Below are positions 39,531 through 48,132 of a stretch of 64,000 nucleotides of DNA, piece by piece. This DNA is from Bacteroidetes bacterium OLB9 (lineage in GTDB: Bacteria > Bacteroidota > Bacteroidia > Chitinophagales > Saprospiraceae). The stretch spans positions 43,259 to 107,258 of the forward strand of contig LNBW01000021.1 in the NCBI GenBank assembly GCA_001567255.1, in the 5' to 3' direction. Numbering within the stretch: the first letter of the stretch is position 1; each line of letters starts with the position of its first letter. The notes beneath the pieces are model-generated. The model did no database searches. It saw only the letters and a list, made by a program, of their open reading frames with translations, and was not told the origin of the DNA. The position numbers were made by a program, and so were the translations under genes.

Positions 39531-40952
39531 ATGGGCAAACAAAGAATATCAGAGCTTTTAATCTATAGAACGGGAGATTTTTTTGCCGCGCTGGCAGCAT
39601 GGTTTTTGTTTTTCTTATTCAGAAAAATAATCCAGCAACCGGATGTTGAAGTAGGAGAGATAATTGCAGATCACAAGTTGTGGTTGGGATTGATTGTGAT
39701 TCCTTTATTCTGGATGGCGATGTACGCTATTTTTGACAAGAAAAGAGACATCTATCGATTTTCCCGATTGGAAACGCTGAAGAGTACATTCTTTACAGCC
39801 TTTGTAGGGTCATTGATTTTGTTTTTTACGGTGCTGGCAGATGATGAAGCGATGATGTTTACTTCCTACGTTACATTGTTTGCTACCTTGTTTTGTTTAC
39901 AGTTTTTGTTTACGGCGATTTCGCGCATGATAATACTGACAGTAGCCAGTAGGAGACTACGCTCAGGTAAGGTCAGCTATAATACGCTCATCATCGGTGG
40001 AGATAAAAATGCCCTTGATTTGTACGAAGAAATCATCAGTCGACCGTATAGTTTAGGGCATAAATTCATTGGCTTTCTGGATAGCAATGGACATAGTACC
40101 AATCATCTGGAGCAATATCTACCTAAATTGGGCAAACTCAATGAATTGGAGCAGGTGCTAGAGGATAATAAGATTGAAGAGGTCATTATCGCTGTGGAAA
40201 CCTCCGAGCATGGCAAACTTAAAAGCTTGCTAGATGCATTGTTTGACTATTCTCAGCAGATCCTAATCAAAGTGATTCCTGATACTTACGATATCATGAT
40301 AGGCAATGTCAAGATGAATCATATTTATGGTGCTGTACTTATTGAGATAGATCAGGAGCTCATGCCCAACTGGCAGCGTGTAGTCAAGCGGCTTATGGAC
40401 TATGCTATTAGTTTTATTGCAATAATAGTTTTGTCGCCTGTGATTATCTTGAGTATGATTCGCGTCAAATTATCATCACCTGGTCCGGTGTTTTATAAGC
40501 AAGAGCGCATCGGACTGAATGGTCAGCCCTTTATGATCTATAAGTTCCGATCTATGTATGTGGAGGCAGAGCAAAACGGTCCACAATTATCCAGTGATAC
40601 CGATACTCGAGTTACGCCATGGGGAAAAGTGATGCGAAAGTGGCGTATCGATGAGATACCTCAATTTTTCAATGTCATCAAAGGTGATATGTCCATAGTA
40701 GGGCCTAGGCCTGAGCGCAAATATTATATAGATTTAATTACTAAAGCAGCACCTCATTATAAGCACTTGCTTAAAGTACGTCCAGGGATTACGTCATGGG
40801 GACAGGTCAAATACGGTTATGCTTCTAATGTGGATCAGATGCTACAGCGTCTAAAGTTTGACATACTTTACATTGAGAATATGTCGCTTTCACTGGACAT
40901 CAAGATTCTATTTTATACCTTGCTAGTCCTTATTCAGGGCAAGGGAAAATAG
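39531..40952 (+). CDS. Polyprenyl-phosphate sugar phosphotransferase (exopolysaccharide initiation)
   Basis: The 473-residue membrane protein has four N-terminal helices, a nucleotide-binding-like central domain (TLIIGGDKNALDLYEEI), a fifth helix (YAISFIAIIVLSPVIIL), and the bacterial sugar-transferase domain. That domain shows PGPVFYKQERIGLNGQPF, YKFRSMYVEAE, IDEIPQFFNVIKGDMS and GPRPE. This is the PCP/WbaP architecture that transfers a sugar-1-phosphate to undecaprenyl phosphate, the first step of a capsule, O-antigen or exopolysaccharide. No glycosyltransferase genes follow, so the rest of the locus lies elsewhere. Confidence 0.93.
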   Translation: MGKQRISELLIYRTGDFFAALAAWFLFFLFRKIIQQPDVEVGEIIADHKLWLGLIVIPLFWMAMYAIFDKKRDIYRFSRLETLKSTFFTAFVGSLILFFTVLADDEAMMFTSYVTLFATLFCLQFLFTAISRMIILTVASRRLRSGKVSYNTLIIGGDKNALDLYEEIISRPYSLGHKFIGFLDSNGHSTNHLEQYLPKLGKLNELEQVLEDNKIEEVIIAVETSEHGKLKSLLDALFDYSQQILIKVIPDTYDIMIGNVKMNHIYGAVLIEIDQELMPNWQRVVKRLMDYAISFIAIIVLSPVIILSMIRVKLSSPGPVFYKQERIGLNGQPFMIYKFRSMYVEAEQNGPQLSSDTDTRVTPWGKVMRKWRIDEIPQFFNVIKGDMSIVGPRPERKYYIDLITKAAPHYKHLLKVRPGITSWGQVKYGYASNVDQMLQRLKFDILYIENMSLSLDIKILFYTLLVLIQGKGK

Positions 40953-40985
40953 CCATATACATATGGATTTATGATTTTTTTTACG
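40951..40985 (+). terminator. Possible terminator after the sugar transferase
   Basis: The perfect but short palindrome CCATAT-AC-ATATGG (40953-40966) is followed 8 bp later by a run of eight T's. The AT-rich stem is weak. Confidence 0.3.
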
Positions 40986-41088
40986 GTTGCGATTGTGACT
41001 ACCTTGAGTATATAAGTCATAGTTATTAAGAATTAGAGTGAATCATCTGATTAAATTTATTTCCTCATATTTTTAATAACCAAAACAT

Positions 41089-42132
41089 ATGACTGACAGG
41101 ATATTTACGACCGTTTTTGTAACTGCATTTTTTATTTTGTATGCTGCATCGATCATTGCACAGTCTGGATCTGTCAGATTAGGCACTCAAATCACAAATG
41201 GTGTAACTACTGGTGGATGTTCGGCACCATGTGTTACAAATATTCCGCCAAGTAATCCTAATTTTATTTGCGATCCCCAAGGATCAGGTAATCATTCCGC
41301 TACAGTTATAACCCAAGATGTGACCGTGCCGGCTCAGAATTATTTTGTACTAAATGTAGTTACAAATGAGTGTGATGCAAATACGGATGGACTTGATGGT
41401 GGAGATGAATTTAAAGTAAATGGAGTAACGGTTGTAAGTGGTAGCGGTAATACGCGTGTCAATTATTCAGAATGTTTTTATAATGGTGGGCAAACCGATG
41501 TGGACGTTCCATTGACATTAATAGTGAATCGCAGAGATGAAACTGTGACTGCGACTTGGCTGTTTTATGGTTCCAATCCTGGAGGTAATTGCGACAATGC
41601 AACACCACTTCCTGTTGCTTTTAAATATTTTGATGTGCAATCCATCAATAATGTGAGTAAAATAACATTTGTAACTGCCTCTGAGACAAACAATGATTAT
41701 TTTTCTATCGAGCGGTCCGTGGATGGCCGGACATTTGAAAGATTAGACGATATCAAGGGCGCAGGAAGTACCACTGACGAACATCAATATACATTTATAG
41801 ATGATGATCCTTTGCCAGGCATCAACTATTACCGCGTCAGGCAAACAGATTTTGATGGCAGATATAATTTTTCACAAGTGAAAGTAGTTCGTCATCATAT
41901 CAAAGATAATATTGTCGTATTGCCTAGCAGTACAGATGGAGATATCAGCATAGCCACCGATATAGATGATTATCGAGTTGCAGTGTATAATAGTGCTGGA
42001 CAACAAGTGGCAGCCTTTGCTAATCTGTCAGGCCATCAATGGATAAATATACAGACTTTACGCCCAGGGTTGTATTTTATACAAGTAAACAATGGAGTGG
42101 TTACCAAAACCTTTAGAGTGATAAAAATTTAA
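41089..42132 (+). CDS. Secreted protein with T9SS sorting domain, otherwise unknown
   Basis: The 347-residue protein has a signal peptide (AASIIAQ), then a ~150-residue domain rich in Asn, Thr and Cys (six cysteines) with no recognised family. A fibronectin-like module common in T9SS cargo follows (TASETNNDYFSIERSVDG, INYYRVRQTDFDG), then a T9SS type A domain (YRVAVYNSAGQQV, LRPGLYFIQV, ending FRVIKI). It should be surface-exposed or released. It converges with the MbnP-like gene, with only 5 bp between stops. Confidence 0.83.
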   Translation: MTDRIFTTVFVTAFFILYAASIIAQSGSVRLGTQITNGVTTGGCSAPCVTNIPPSNPNFICDPQGSGNHSATVITQDVTVPAQNYFVLNVVTNECDANTDGLDGGDEFKVNGVTVVSGSGNTRVNYSECFYNGGQTDVDVPLTLIVNRRDETVTATWLFYGSNPGGNCDNATPLPVAFKYFDVQSINNVSKITFVTASETNNDYFSIERSVDGRTFERLDDIKGAGSTTDEHQYTFIDDDPLPGINYYRVRQTDFDGRYNFSQVKVVRHHIKDNIVVLPSSTDGDISIATDIDDYRVAVYNSAGQQVAAFANLSGHQWINIQTLRPGLYFIQVNNGVVTKTFRVIKI

Positions 42133-42137
42133 ACGAA

Positions 42138-42923
42138 TCAATTTTCTCGGATCAGTCTTACAGCGTTTTCACGCATTTTTTGAGTTATACTTGCATTCGT
42201 CATCGAGAAGTCTATGTCGTCAAAGAGCACCTGGTAGTCCACTTTGATTTTACATCGTATATTTTCACTTTTGCGAGTGGTATTGATAGAATCCTTTAAA
42301 GCAAATGGATGAAGTATAGGTTCTGTTATAGCAATGCTGACTAAAGAATCGATAGGATCAAGCATTCTATATTTTACCGTCATATATGCTATATTATCAT
42401 CAGCGTCTTTAAGTCGCCCAGTTTGTGATAATACGTGATTAGTAGGTAGATCGGTGAATGTATTGTCCAAAAATGCCCTTGATATGCCTTGTGTAAATCG
42501 CAGACTGTCAAAGGTGCCAAAAGCACGTATGCTGCCGATATCTATGCTCTTGTCCACGCTTCTGATTATTTTGATATCATTGGGTCGGTAAAACTTGTTC
42601 GATTCATTGCCGATGAGCTCGCGGACATTATAAGTTTGATCAGCCTGATAGAGGTGAAAATCACTGACATAATATCTGACATCAGTGATGATATATCTTT
42701 GGCCATATTGATTGACGAGTGTGTCGGAATTGCTATATACCGAATCACCGACTAGATGAGTGATGGCTAGCTGTAACCTAGGATAATGACAACACTCAGT
42801 GCATACATCATCAGCGGATGGGTCATAGTCGGAAGCATAGGTGTCCAGACATCCTTCTTTACGTTCATAACAAGAAGTAAAGAATAAACCCATTCCTATT
42901 AGTAACATTAAAAAGCGTACCAT
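42138..42923 (-). CDS. MbnP-like lipoprotein with a Cys-rich GCxDxxAxxYDPxA segment
   Basis: The 261-residue protein has a lipoprotein signal (GLFFTSC), then EGCLDTYASDYDPSADDVC and TECCHYPR, a short Cys-rich unit found in Bacteroidota surface proteins. An MbnP-like domain follows, with THLVGDSVYSNSDTLVNQYG, YIITDVRYYVSDFHLYQ and SVDKSIDIGSIRAFG. MbnP proteins are associated with copper or methanobactin handling in methanotrophs; the function in Bacteroidota is not established. The ATG overlaps the stop of the exonuclease gene (TAATG), so it is translationally coupled within the apbE unit. Confidence 0.75.
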   Translation of the reverse strand: MVRFLMLLIGMGLFFTSCYERKEGCLDTYASDYDPSADDVCTECCHYPRLQLAITHLVGDSVYSNSDTLVNQYGQRYIITDVRYYVSDFHLYQADQTYNVRELIGNESNKFYRPNDIKIIRSVDKSIDIGSIRAFGTFDSLRFTQGISRAFLDNTFTDLPTNHVLSQTGRLKDADDNIAYMTVKYRMLDPIDSLVSIAITEPILHPFALKDSINTTRKSENIRCKIKVDYQVLFDDIDFSMTNASITQKMRENAVRLIREN

Positions 42924-43744
42924 TAGGGTTTTCTCATTTCGTTAAATATTTTAGAAACGATTTGTTTGACTTGAGCTGAAAAATCTTTCTCCATGATCCA
43001 GTGATAGTAACTCGGTTCATTGATGAATGTCTCTGCCACCGACTGACCTGCATATTTGCCAAAGTTGAAGATGACTTCTCCTTTTGTATTGAGTTTTAAT
43101 CTTTGAGTGACATCCAGTGCAGCATCATCCTTCAGAAAGTGTGCAATAGCACTGATGTCATTTGTGATGGGTGACTTTGTAACATTGCCATCGCCATCGA
43201 CATAATCCACGCCATCATACATTTGGATTTGACCTTTGAGGACTTCTACCGTAGCTCGGGTGTCAGCTAGTGCATCATGCGCATCGTCGAGGTTTTCATT
43301 ACAATAGAGTTTATATGCAGCTTTTAGTGTTCGAGGCTCCATTTTGTAAAAAATCTTTTGCATATCGATGAGCTTGCGCTTACTGAGGTCAAAGTCCAGG
43401 CCGATGCGGTGGAATTCTTCAAGTAGCATGGGCACATCAAAGCGATCAGAGTTGTATCCTGCTAGGTCAGCGTCACCGATAAATGCAAATATCTCCGGTC
43501 CGACTTGAGCAAAGGTAGGTTTGTTGCGCACCATTTCATTTGAAATTCCGTGGATGGAATAAGCTTCCTCAGAAATGGGCACTCCGGGATTGATTAACAT
43601 GGTCAGCTCTGTAGGAGTGGGAATGTCCTTAGTGTATTTGATCAGTGCAATCTGGAGAATACGGTCCTTAAGTATATTTAAACCTGTAGATTCTATATCA
43701 AAAAAGACTAAGTCGCGTTCCAGATTAAAATGTAAGTCTATCAT
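42923..43744 (-). CDS. DnaQ-like 3'-5' exonuclease with ExoX-like C-terminal segment
   Basis: The 273-residue protein has the DEDDh exonuclease motifs: VFFDIESTG (D16, E18), GYNSDRFDVPML and HDALADTRAT. The C-terminal ~80 residues, with FNFGKYAGQSVAETF and PSYYHWIMEKDF, resemble the short C-terminal segment of exonuclease X-like proteins. It should degrade DNA or RNA 3' ends in repair or turnover, and is not obviously a polymerase III subunit. It sits 4 bp downstream of apbE and overlaps the next lipoprotein gene by one base. Confidence 0.9.
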   Translation of the reverse strand: MIDLHFNLERDLVFFDIESTGLNILKDRILQIALIKYTKDIPTPTELTMLINPGVPISEEAYSIHGISNEMVRNKPTFAQVGPEIFAFIGDADLAGYNSDRFDVPMLLEEFHRIGLDFDLSKRKLIDMQKIFYKMEPRTLKAAYKLYCNENLDDAHDALADTRATVEVLKGQIQMYDGVDYVDGDGNVTKSPITNDISAIAHFLKDDAALDVTQRLKLNTKGEVIFNFGKYAGQSVAETFINEPSYYHWIMEKDFSAQVKQIVSKIFNEMRKP

Positions 43745-43748
43745 GCTG

Positions 43749-44789
43749 TTATTTTTGTTCGTTGTGTAGATAGTATTTAGAAAAGCCCGGACTCACCTTG
43801 TATTCATAAATACCATCGCCTTCAGTATCATATATAAAACAAGCTTCAATATCTTTTAATTGTTCGAGCAGCTCTAATGATTTATTGAGTCCCATCACCA
43901 TAAAAGCAGTGGCATATCCTCCAGCATCGATACATTGATCTGATATGACCGTAACACTCAAAAGATTGCCCGGCTCTGATACACCGGTAAAAGGATTGAT
44001 GATGTGAGAATACACATTGCCACCTGCTTCATAAGATTTTAGGTAGTTACCATTTGTGACAAGTGATTTTTTTGAAATGAGAAGAGGCAGCTCTACCTCA
44101 TTCTCTATTCCTTTTTCAGGCTTATTGATATTGACAATCCATCCTTTATTTTTGTGATCCAGACCAAGCGCTCTTACTGACTGTCCGATTTTGATGATGT
44201 AGTTTCTCATCCCTTTGTCTTCTAAATAATTACCTATTTTGTCCACTGCCAGTCCTGGAGACAAGGCGTTAAAATCGAGCGACATGCCTGGCTGAGTTTT
44301 AGTGAGACATAGCTCATCTCCTGATTTCGTTAACTGAATACTGTCAAAGTGAACAAGTTGTAGCAATGATGCGACTTTATTACTGTCTATTTTTTCAAGT
44401 TGTCTTGTAGCTTTTTTATCAAAACCATAATACTCTAACAAGGGTTCGACTGCAGGATTGAAAGCACCGTTACTGTTCTGATAGATTTCTCTTGACTTTG
44501 CATAGACCGCGGCTATCAGTTCAGAAGCTGGTTGCTCAGGGCAATATATACTGTCCGTATGATTAAAACGGGCTAGTGCGCTGGAGTCATTATAAATAGA
44601 TAGGGCGGCTTCAAATTGGTGTAATATAGAGTCCACCGCATGCCGGACAGCTATTGAATCTTCAGTTTTTACGGTGATTTGATAGTCGTAACCCAATGTT
44701 TTTCCCTTCAGAAGGAAGTAAGGTTTTTCTTCCATGCATCCGGTCAAAATACCAACAAGACAAAAGAGTATAATGCTAGAATATCTCAT
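43749..44789 (-). CDS. apbE: FAD:protein FMN transferase (ApbE), lipoprotein
   Basis: The ~346-residue lipoprotein (lipobox LVGILTGC) has ApbE motifs: KGKTLGYDYQITV, MSLDFNALSPGLAVDKIG, WIVNINKP, VTNGNYLKSY and HIINPFTG. ApbE attaches FMN to Thr or Ser of flavoproteins such as NqrB/NqrC and RnfG in the periplasm. The frame is open to 44888, but a promoter at 44886-44917 overlaps that start, and the Met at 44789 gives a perfect lipoprotein signal, so I start there. At the usual ADGYATA magnesium site the sequence is DAGGYATA, with Gly in place of the expected Asp. No flavoprotein target is adjacent. Confidence 0.9.
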   Translation of the reverse strand: MRYSSIILFCLVGILTGCMEEKPYFLLKGKTLGYDYQITVKTEDSIAVRHAVDSILHQFEAALSIYNDSSALARFNHTDSIYCPEQPASELIAAVYAKSREIYQNSNGAFNPAVEPLLEYYGFDKKATRQLEKIDSNKVASLLQLVHFDSIQLTKSGDELCLTKTQPGMSLDFNALSPGLAVDKIGNYLEDKGMRNYIIKIGQSVRALGLDHKNKGWIVNINKPEKGIENEVELPLLISKKSLVTNGNYLKSYEAGGNVYSHIINPFTGVSEPGNLLSVTVISDQCIDAGGYATAFMVMGLNKSLELLEQLKDIEACFIYDTEGDGIYEYKVSPGFSKYYLHNEQK

Positions 44790-45207
44790 TTTTTTGAATA
44801 AGACAGGAATGATAGACTGATTCAATTTAGGTTTAATTTTACTAAAATACTTAGATGATGCTGATGCCAAATGATTTACAAACTGCAAAGGTAAGAGAAT
44901 TACATTTGTATATTCAAATTTTAATAATGCAATTTCATTGCTCGAGTAATTGGGTGATGGTCTGCTTTGATGTTAGTATATGATAGTTTGTTGATCGACC
45001 ATGTTTTGCTTATTGTCCAATGTTGAGTTCTTACCATGTGTAGCTAATGGCCCAAATGATGAATACATCTTTTGTATAATAATTATTTATAACCAAATTA
45101 TTTTTGTTGAAAAAGGTTGAGAAAACAGGCTGGTGAACTATTTTAATAGCAAAATGTTGATTAAGTTGATAATAATTTTCTTTAAAACAATAAATATATA
45201 TTTCATT
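44790..45207. other. Divergent intergenic region apbE-sodA (418 bp)
   Basis: It contains the apbE promoter (listed separately). For sodA, a TATTTTTG -7 element is at 45099-45106, about 100 bp before the ATG, with TTTG at 45071-45074 slightly too far upstream. No other gene or RNA is recognised. Confidence 0.5.
44886..44917 (-). promoter_or_regulatory. apbE promoter, TTG-N21-TACCTTTG on minus strand
   Basis: The minus strand reads TTG (44917-44915), 21 nt, then TACCTTTG (44893-44886), a full match to the Bacteroidota consensus. Transcription would begin near 44880, giving a leader of about 90 nt to the ATG at 44789. It excludes the upstream in-frame start at 44888. Confidence 0.55.
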
Positions 45208-45819
45208 ATGGCTTTTAATCTTCCTGCTCTGGGATATTCTTATGATGCACTGGAGCCCCATTTTGATGCTCGTACTATGGAAATCCATCATACTAAACAC
45301 CATCAAGGATATGTAAATAATTTGAATAAGGCCATTGAAGGAACAGCTTTAGAGAACCAATCTCTGGATGCTATCCTTAGAGGGCTGGATATGAATAATG
45401 GTGCTGTGCGTAACAATGCTGGAGGACACTGGAATCACTCACTCTTTTGGGAAATTTTGAACCCAGAGGATAGAGGTATCCTTTCAGGTGCTCTAGCTAA
45501 TAAGATTGACGAAACTTTTGGAAGCAGAGAGGCATTTAAAGAAAAATTTGCAGCAGCTGCAATGTCAAGGTTTGGCTCAGGTTGGGCATGGCTTTGTGTA
45601 CATGAGGATGGTTCTCTCCACGTCAACAGCACTCCTAACCAGGACAACCCTTTGATGCCGGGTAGTGGCTGTACAGGTCAACCTATCATCGGACTTGACG
45701 TTTGGGAACATGCTTACTATCTCCACTTTCAAAATAGAAGAGCTGATTATGTAGATACATTCTGGAAGGTTATCAACTGGAATGTAGTTGAGAAAAAATA
45801 CGAAGCATTGACAAAATAA
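45208..45819 (+). CDS. sodA: Superoxide dismutase, Mn/Fe family (Mn-type residues)
   Basis: The 203-residue cytosolic enzyme has metal ligands in [20 protein letters not shown] and [20 protein letters not shown] (Gly where Fe-SODs have Gln69) and TPNQDNPLM (Gln146-type) are manganese-type signatures, so Mn or cambialistic use is inferred. The start is the ATG at 45208, because the longer open frame upstream is hydrophobic and AT-rich with no family similarity. A strong terminator follows. Confidence 0.95.
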   Translation: MAFNLPALGYSYDALEPHFDARTMEIHHTKHHQGYVNNLNKAIEGTALENQSLDAILRGLDMNNGAVRNNAGGHWNHSLFWEILNPEDRGILSGALANKIDETFGSREAFKEKFAAAAMSRFGSGWAWLCVHEDGSLHVNSTPNQDNPLMPGSGCTGQPIIGLDVWEHAYYLHFQNRRADYVDTFWKVINWNVVEKKYEALTK

Positions 45820-45846
45820 ATTAGACCAATCGTTTCATTTGATAAG

Positions 45847-45885
45847 ATAAGGATGCACTGTATGAGGTGCATCCTTATTTTTTTG
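45847..45885 (+). terminator. Intrinsic terminator of sodA
   Basis: Perfect 12-bp stem ATAAGGATGCAC (45847-45858)/GTGCATCCTTAT (45867-45878) with an 8-nt loop, followed by a T run, 28 bp after the stop. Confidence 0.92.
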
Positions 45886-45961
45886 ATGTCAGCGTCGTGG
45901 TAATTCATAGCTAATCGCCACATTATCGAGACGGATAGCTATTCTCAATTATAAATTTTTC

Positions 45962-45969
45962 TATATTTG
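45962..45969 (+). promoter_or_regulatory. -7 element TATATTTG upstream of the phosphorylase-like gene
   Basis: TATATTTG matches TAnnTTTG and ends 37 nt before the ATG at 46007. There is no TTG at the expected distance. Confidence 0.4.
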
Positions 45970-46006
45970 CAGTTCTTATTATCAATATATTATAAAAATT
46001 GTATAT

Positions 46007-47683
46007 ATGATTTCACTTTCAGAAATTTTTGGCTACAAGCCTGCAAAAGAATATGCTAAACCTGTAGCTTATTTTTCTATGGAATTTGCCATCGATCAAG
46101 CTCTGAAGATATATAGTGGTGGTCTCGGGTTTCTGGCAGGATCGCACATGAAAAGCGCCTATGAACTTAAGCAAAATATAATCGGTATCGGTATGTTGTG
46201 GAAGTTTGGGTATTATGACCAACAGCGCACTGCTACTGGTACGATGAAAGCAGAATTTGTACGAAAATATTATTCATTTCTGACAGATACGGGGATTATT
46301 TTTCCAGTGATCGTTCACAATGCAACCGTATATGTCAAGGCATATTTACTTAAGCCTTCTGTTTTTAATAGTGCTCCGGTATTTTTACTTTCTACCGATA
46401 TTGAGCAAAATGATGCATTATCTCGCACCATCACTAACCGACTCTATGACCCGATTGAAGCGACCCGTATTGCACAATCCATAGTTCTAGGTACTGGAGG
46501 TGCTAAATTGCTAGACATATTGGGTATTAAAACGGATATTTATCACATGAATGAAGGCCACGCACTTCCATTGTGCTTCTATCTATTTGCAAAGTATAAA
46601 GATATGGATGAGGTCAAAAAGCGTGTGGTATTCACCACCCATACACCAGAGGAAGCAGGCAACGAATCCCATGATTTTGATTTGCTCAGTAAGATGTCGT
46701 TTTTTAATGGCATAGCAGATGAAGAAATCAAATCTATTTTAACAGTTGAAAATAATCGCTTGAACTATACACTGGCAGCATTAGAGTTTGCAAAAATTGC
46801 CAATGGTGTGTCTAAACTTCATGGAGAAGTGTCTCGTAAAATGTGGGGACATTATGAGCACATTTGTGACATCACACACATCACTAATGCTCAAAATGAA
46901 AAATACTGGGAAGATGCAATTTTAAAAGAGGCACTTAGTCGAGATGATAATGATGCGCTGATAGCAAGAAAAAAGCAACTCAAGCGCGAGCTCTTTAAGG
47001 AAGTGGCCGATCAGACTGGTAAAATCTTTGATGAAGACGTGCTGACGATGGTGTGGGCAAGAAGATTTGCAGGTTATAAGCGCGCAGACCTCATCATGAG
47101 TGACTGGGAAAAATTTGAAGAACTCGTCTCAAGTATAAAGTACCCTATTCAAATTATCTGGGCAGGCAAACCTTATCCTGAGGATATGGGCGCCATCAAT
47201 ATTTTCAATCAAATATTTGAAAAGACAGTTAAAATGCCCAATGTGGCTGTGCTGACTGGCTATGAATTAGAGTTGTCCGGATTAGTGAAGCGTGGTGCTG
47301 ATGTTTGGCTCAATAATCCAAATATGTACCGAGAAGCTTCAGGAACTAGTGGTATGACTGCCGCTATGAATGCCGGACTGAATTTTTCAATTCCGGACGG
47401 ATGGGTACCTGAGTTTGCTAAGCATGGTCACAACTGCTTTATCATAGAACCGGCAGGCGATGAAGTGAAAGGCAAAGACCGCGATGTAAAAGAGAATGAG
47501 AATTTGTACAATGTACTCACAAGAGAAATCTTACCGATGTATTATCATAAGCCAGAGCAGTGGTTGAGTATGGCTAAGAACAGCATGAGAGAAATTGTAC
47601 CTGCATTTGAATCAGGTCGCATGGCAGCAGAATATTATGACAAGCTTTTTAATGTAGAAGTAAGCGTGGAAGTCCTTGTATAA
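46007..47683 (+). CDS. Alpha-glucan phosphorylase family (GT35) protein lacking the PLP lysine
   Basis: The 558-residue protein is a short GT35/alpha-glucan phosphorylase-like protein. Visible motifs are AYFSMEFAIDQ, IYSGGLGFLAGSHMKSA, HMNEGHALP, FTTHTPEEAGNE, WARRFAGYKRADLI, IWAGKPYP, DVWLNNP and EASGTSGMTAAMNAG. In catalytic phosphorylases the last motif is EASGTxxMK with the Lys that binds pyridoxal phosphate; here it is Thr (codon ACT). Either the phosphorolytic mechanism is altered or the protein has another role in glycogen metabolism. My memory is that Bacteroidota short homologues share this substitution, so it may be subfamily-wide. No other glg gene is adjacent. Confidence 0.88.
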   Translation: MISLSEIFGYKPAKEYAKPVAYFSMEFAIDQALKIYSGGLGFLAGSHMKSAYELKQNIIGIGMLWKFGYYDQQRTATGTMKAEFVRKYYSFLTDTGIIFPVIVHNATVYVKAYLLKPSVFNSAPVFLLSTDIEQNDALSRTITNRLYDPIEATRIAQSIVLGTGGAKLLDILGIKTDIYHMNEGHALPLCFYLFAKYKDMDEVKKRVVFTTHTPEEAGNESHDFDLLSKMSFFNGIADEEIKSILTVENNRLNYTLAALEFAKIANGVSKLHGEVSRKMWGHYEHICDITHITNAQNEKYWEDAILKEALSRDDNDALIARKKQLKRELFKEVADQTGKIFDEDVLTMVWARRFAGYKRADLIMSDWEKFEELVSSIKYPIQIIWAGKPYPEDMGAINIFNQIFEKTVKMPNVAVLTGYELELSGLVKRGADVWLNNPNMYREASGTSGMTAAMNAGLNFSIPDGWVPEFAKHGHNCFIIEPAGDEVKGKDRDVKENENLYNVLTREILPMYYHKPEQWLSMAKNSMREIVPAFESGRMAAEYYDKLFNVEVSVEVLV

Positions 47684-47758
47684 CCATATTTTGAATGAAC
47701 TTTTCATATCATTAAAACGTTATTATCAGCAACCAATCAATAATATCATTTATCGCAT

Positions 47759-48115
47759 ATGTCAATTGAAACAATCCATACAACACAACAACCTATTAAC
47801 GTTACGGCCAGTGCATTGAAGCAACTGAAAAGAATCTTTGAAGAGCAAAATATGAGTGCCGATCAGGGATTGAGAATCGGTGTCAAAGGCGGCGGTTGCT
47901 CAGGATTTAGCTATGTTATGGGTTTTGACAATCAGAAAGAAAAAGACGAAGTCTTTGAGATTGACGGCCTGAAGGTTTTTGTAGAGCGCGCTCATGCTAT
48001 TTACTTGCTAGGCATCGAAATCGACTGGGAAGATGACCTTAACAATCGCGGCTTTACTTTCAAAAACCCTAATGCAAAGGAAACCTGTGGTTGTGGAACT
48101 TCTTTTTCGGCCTGA
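47759..48115 (+). CDS. A-type iron-sulfur carrier (HesB/IscA/ErpA family)
   Basis: The 118-residue protein has the three family cysteines: GGGCSGFSY and CGCGTSFS at the C-terminus. [13 protein letters not shown] and [19 protein letters not shown] are typical. It carries and transfers Fe-S clusters to apoproteins. It is an orphan here, with no suf or isc genes adjacent, and ends 17 bp before ruvB, so the two are probably co-transcribed. Confidence 0.95.
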   Translation: MSIETIHTTQQPINVTASALKQLKRIFEEQNMSADQGLRIGVKGGGCSGFSYVMGFDNQKEKDEVFEIDGLKVFVERAHAIYLLGIEIDWEDDLNNRGFTFKNPNAKETCGCGTSFSA

Positions 48116-48132
48116 TTGATATTTGTAAAGGC

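Noticed and set aside
45133..45207. Longer N-terminus of the SOD gene
   Set aside because: The 25-residue extension is AT-rich and has no similarity to SODs. The ATG at 45208 begins exactly at the conserved N-terminus.
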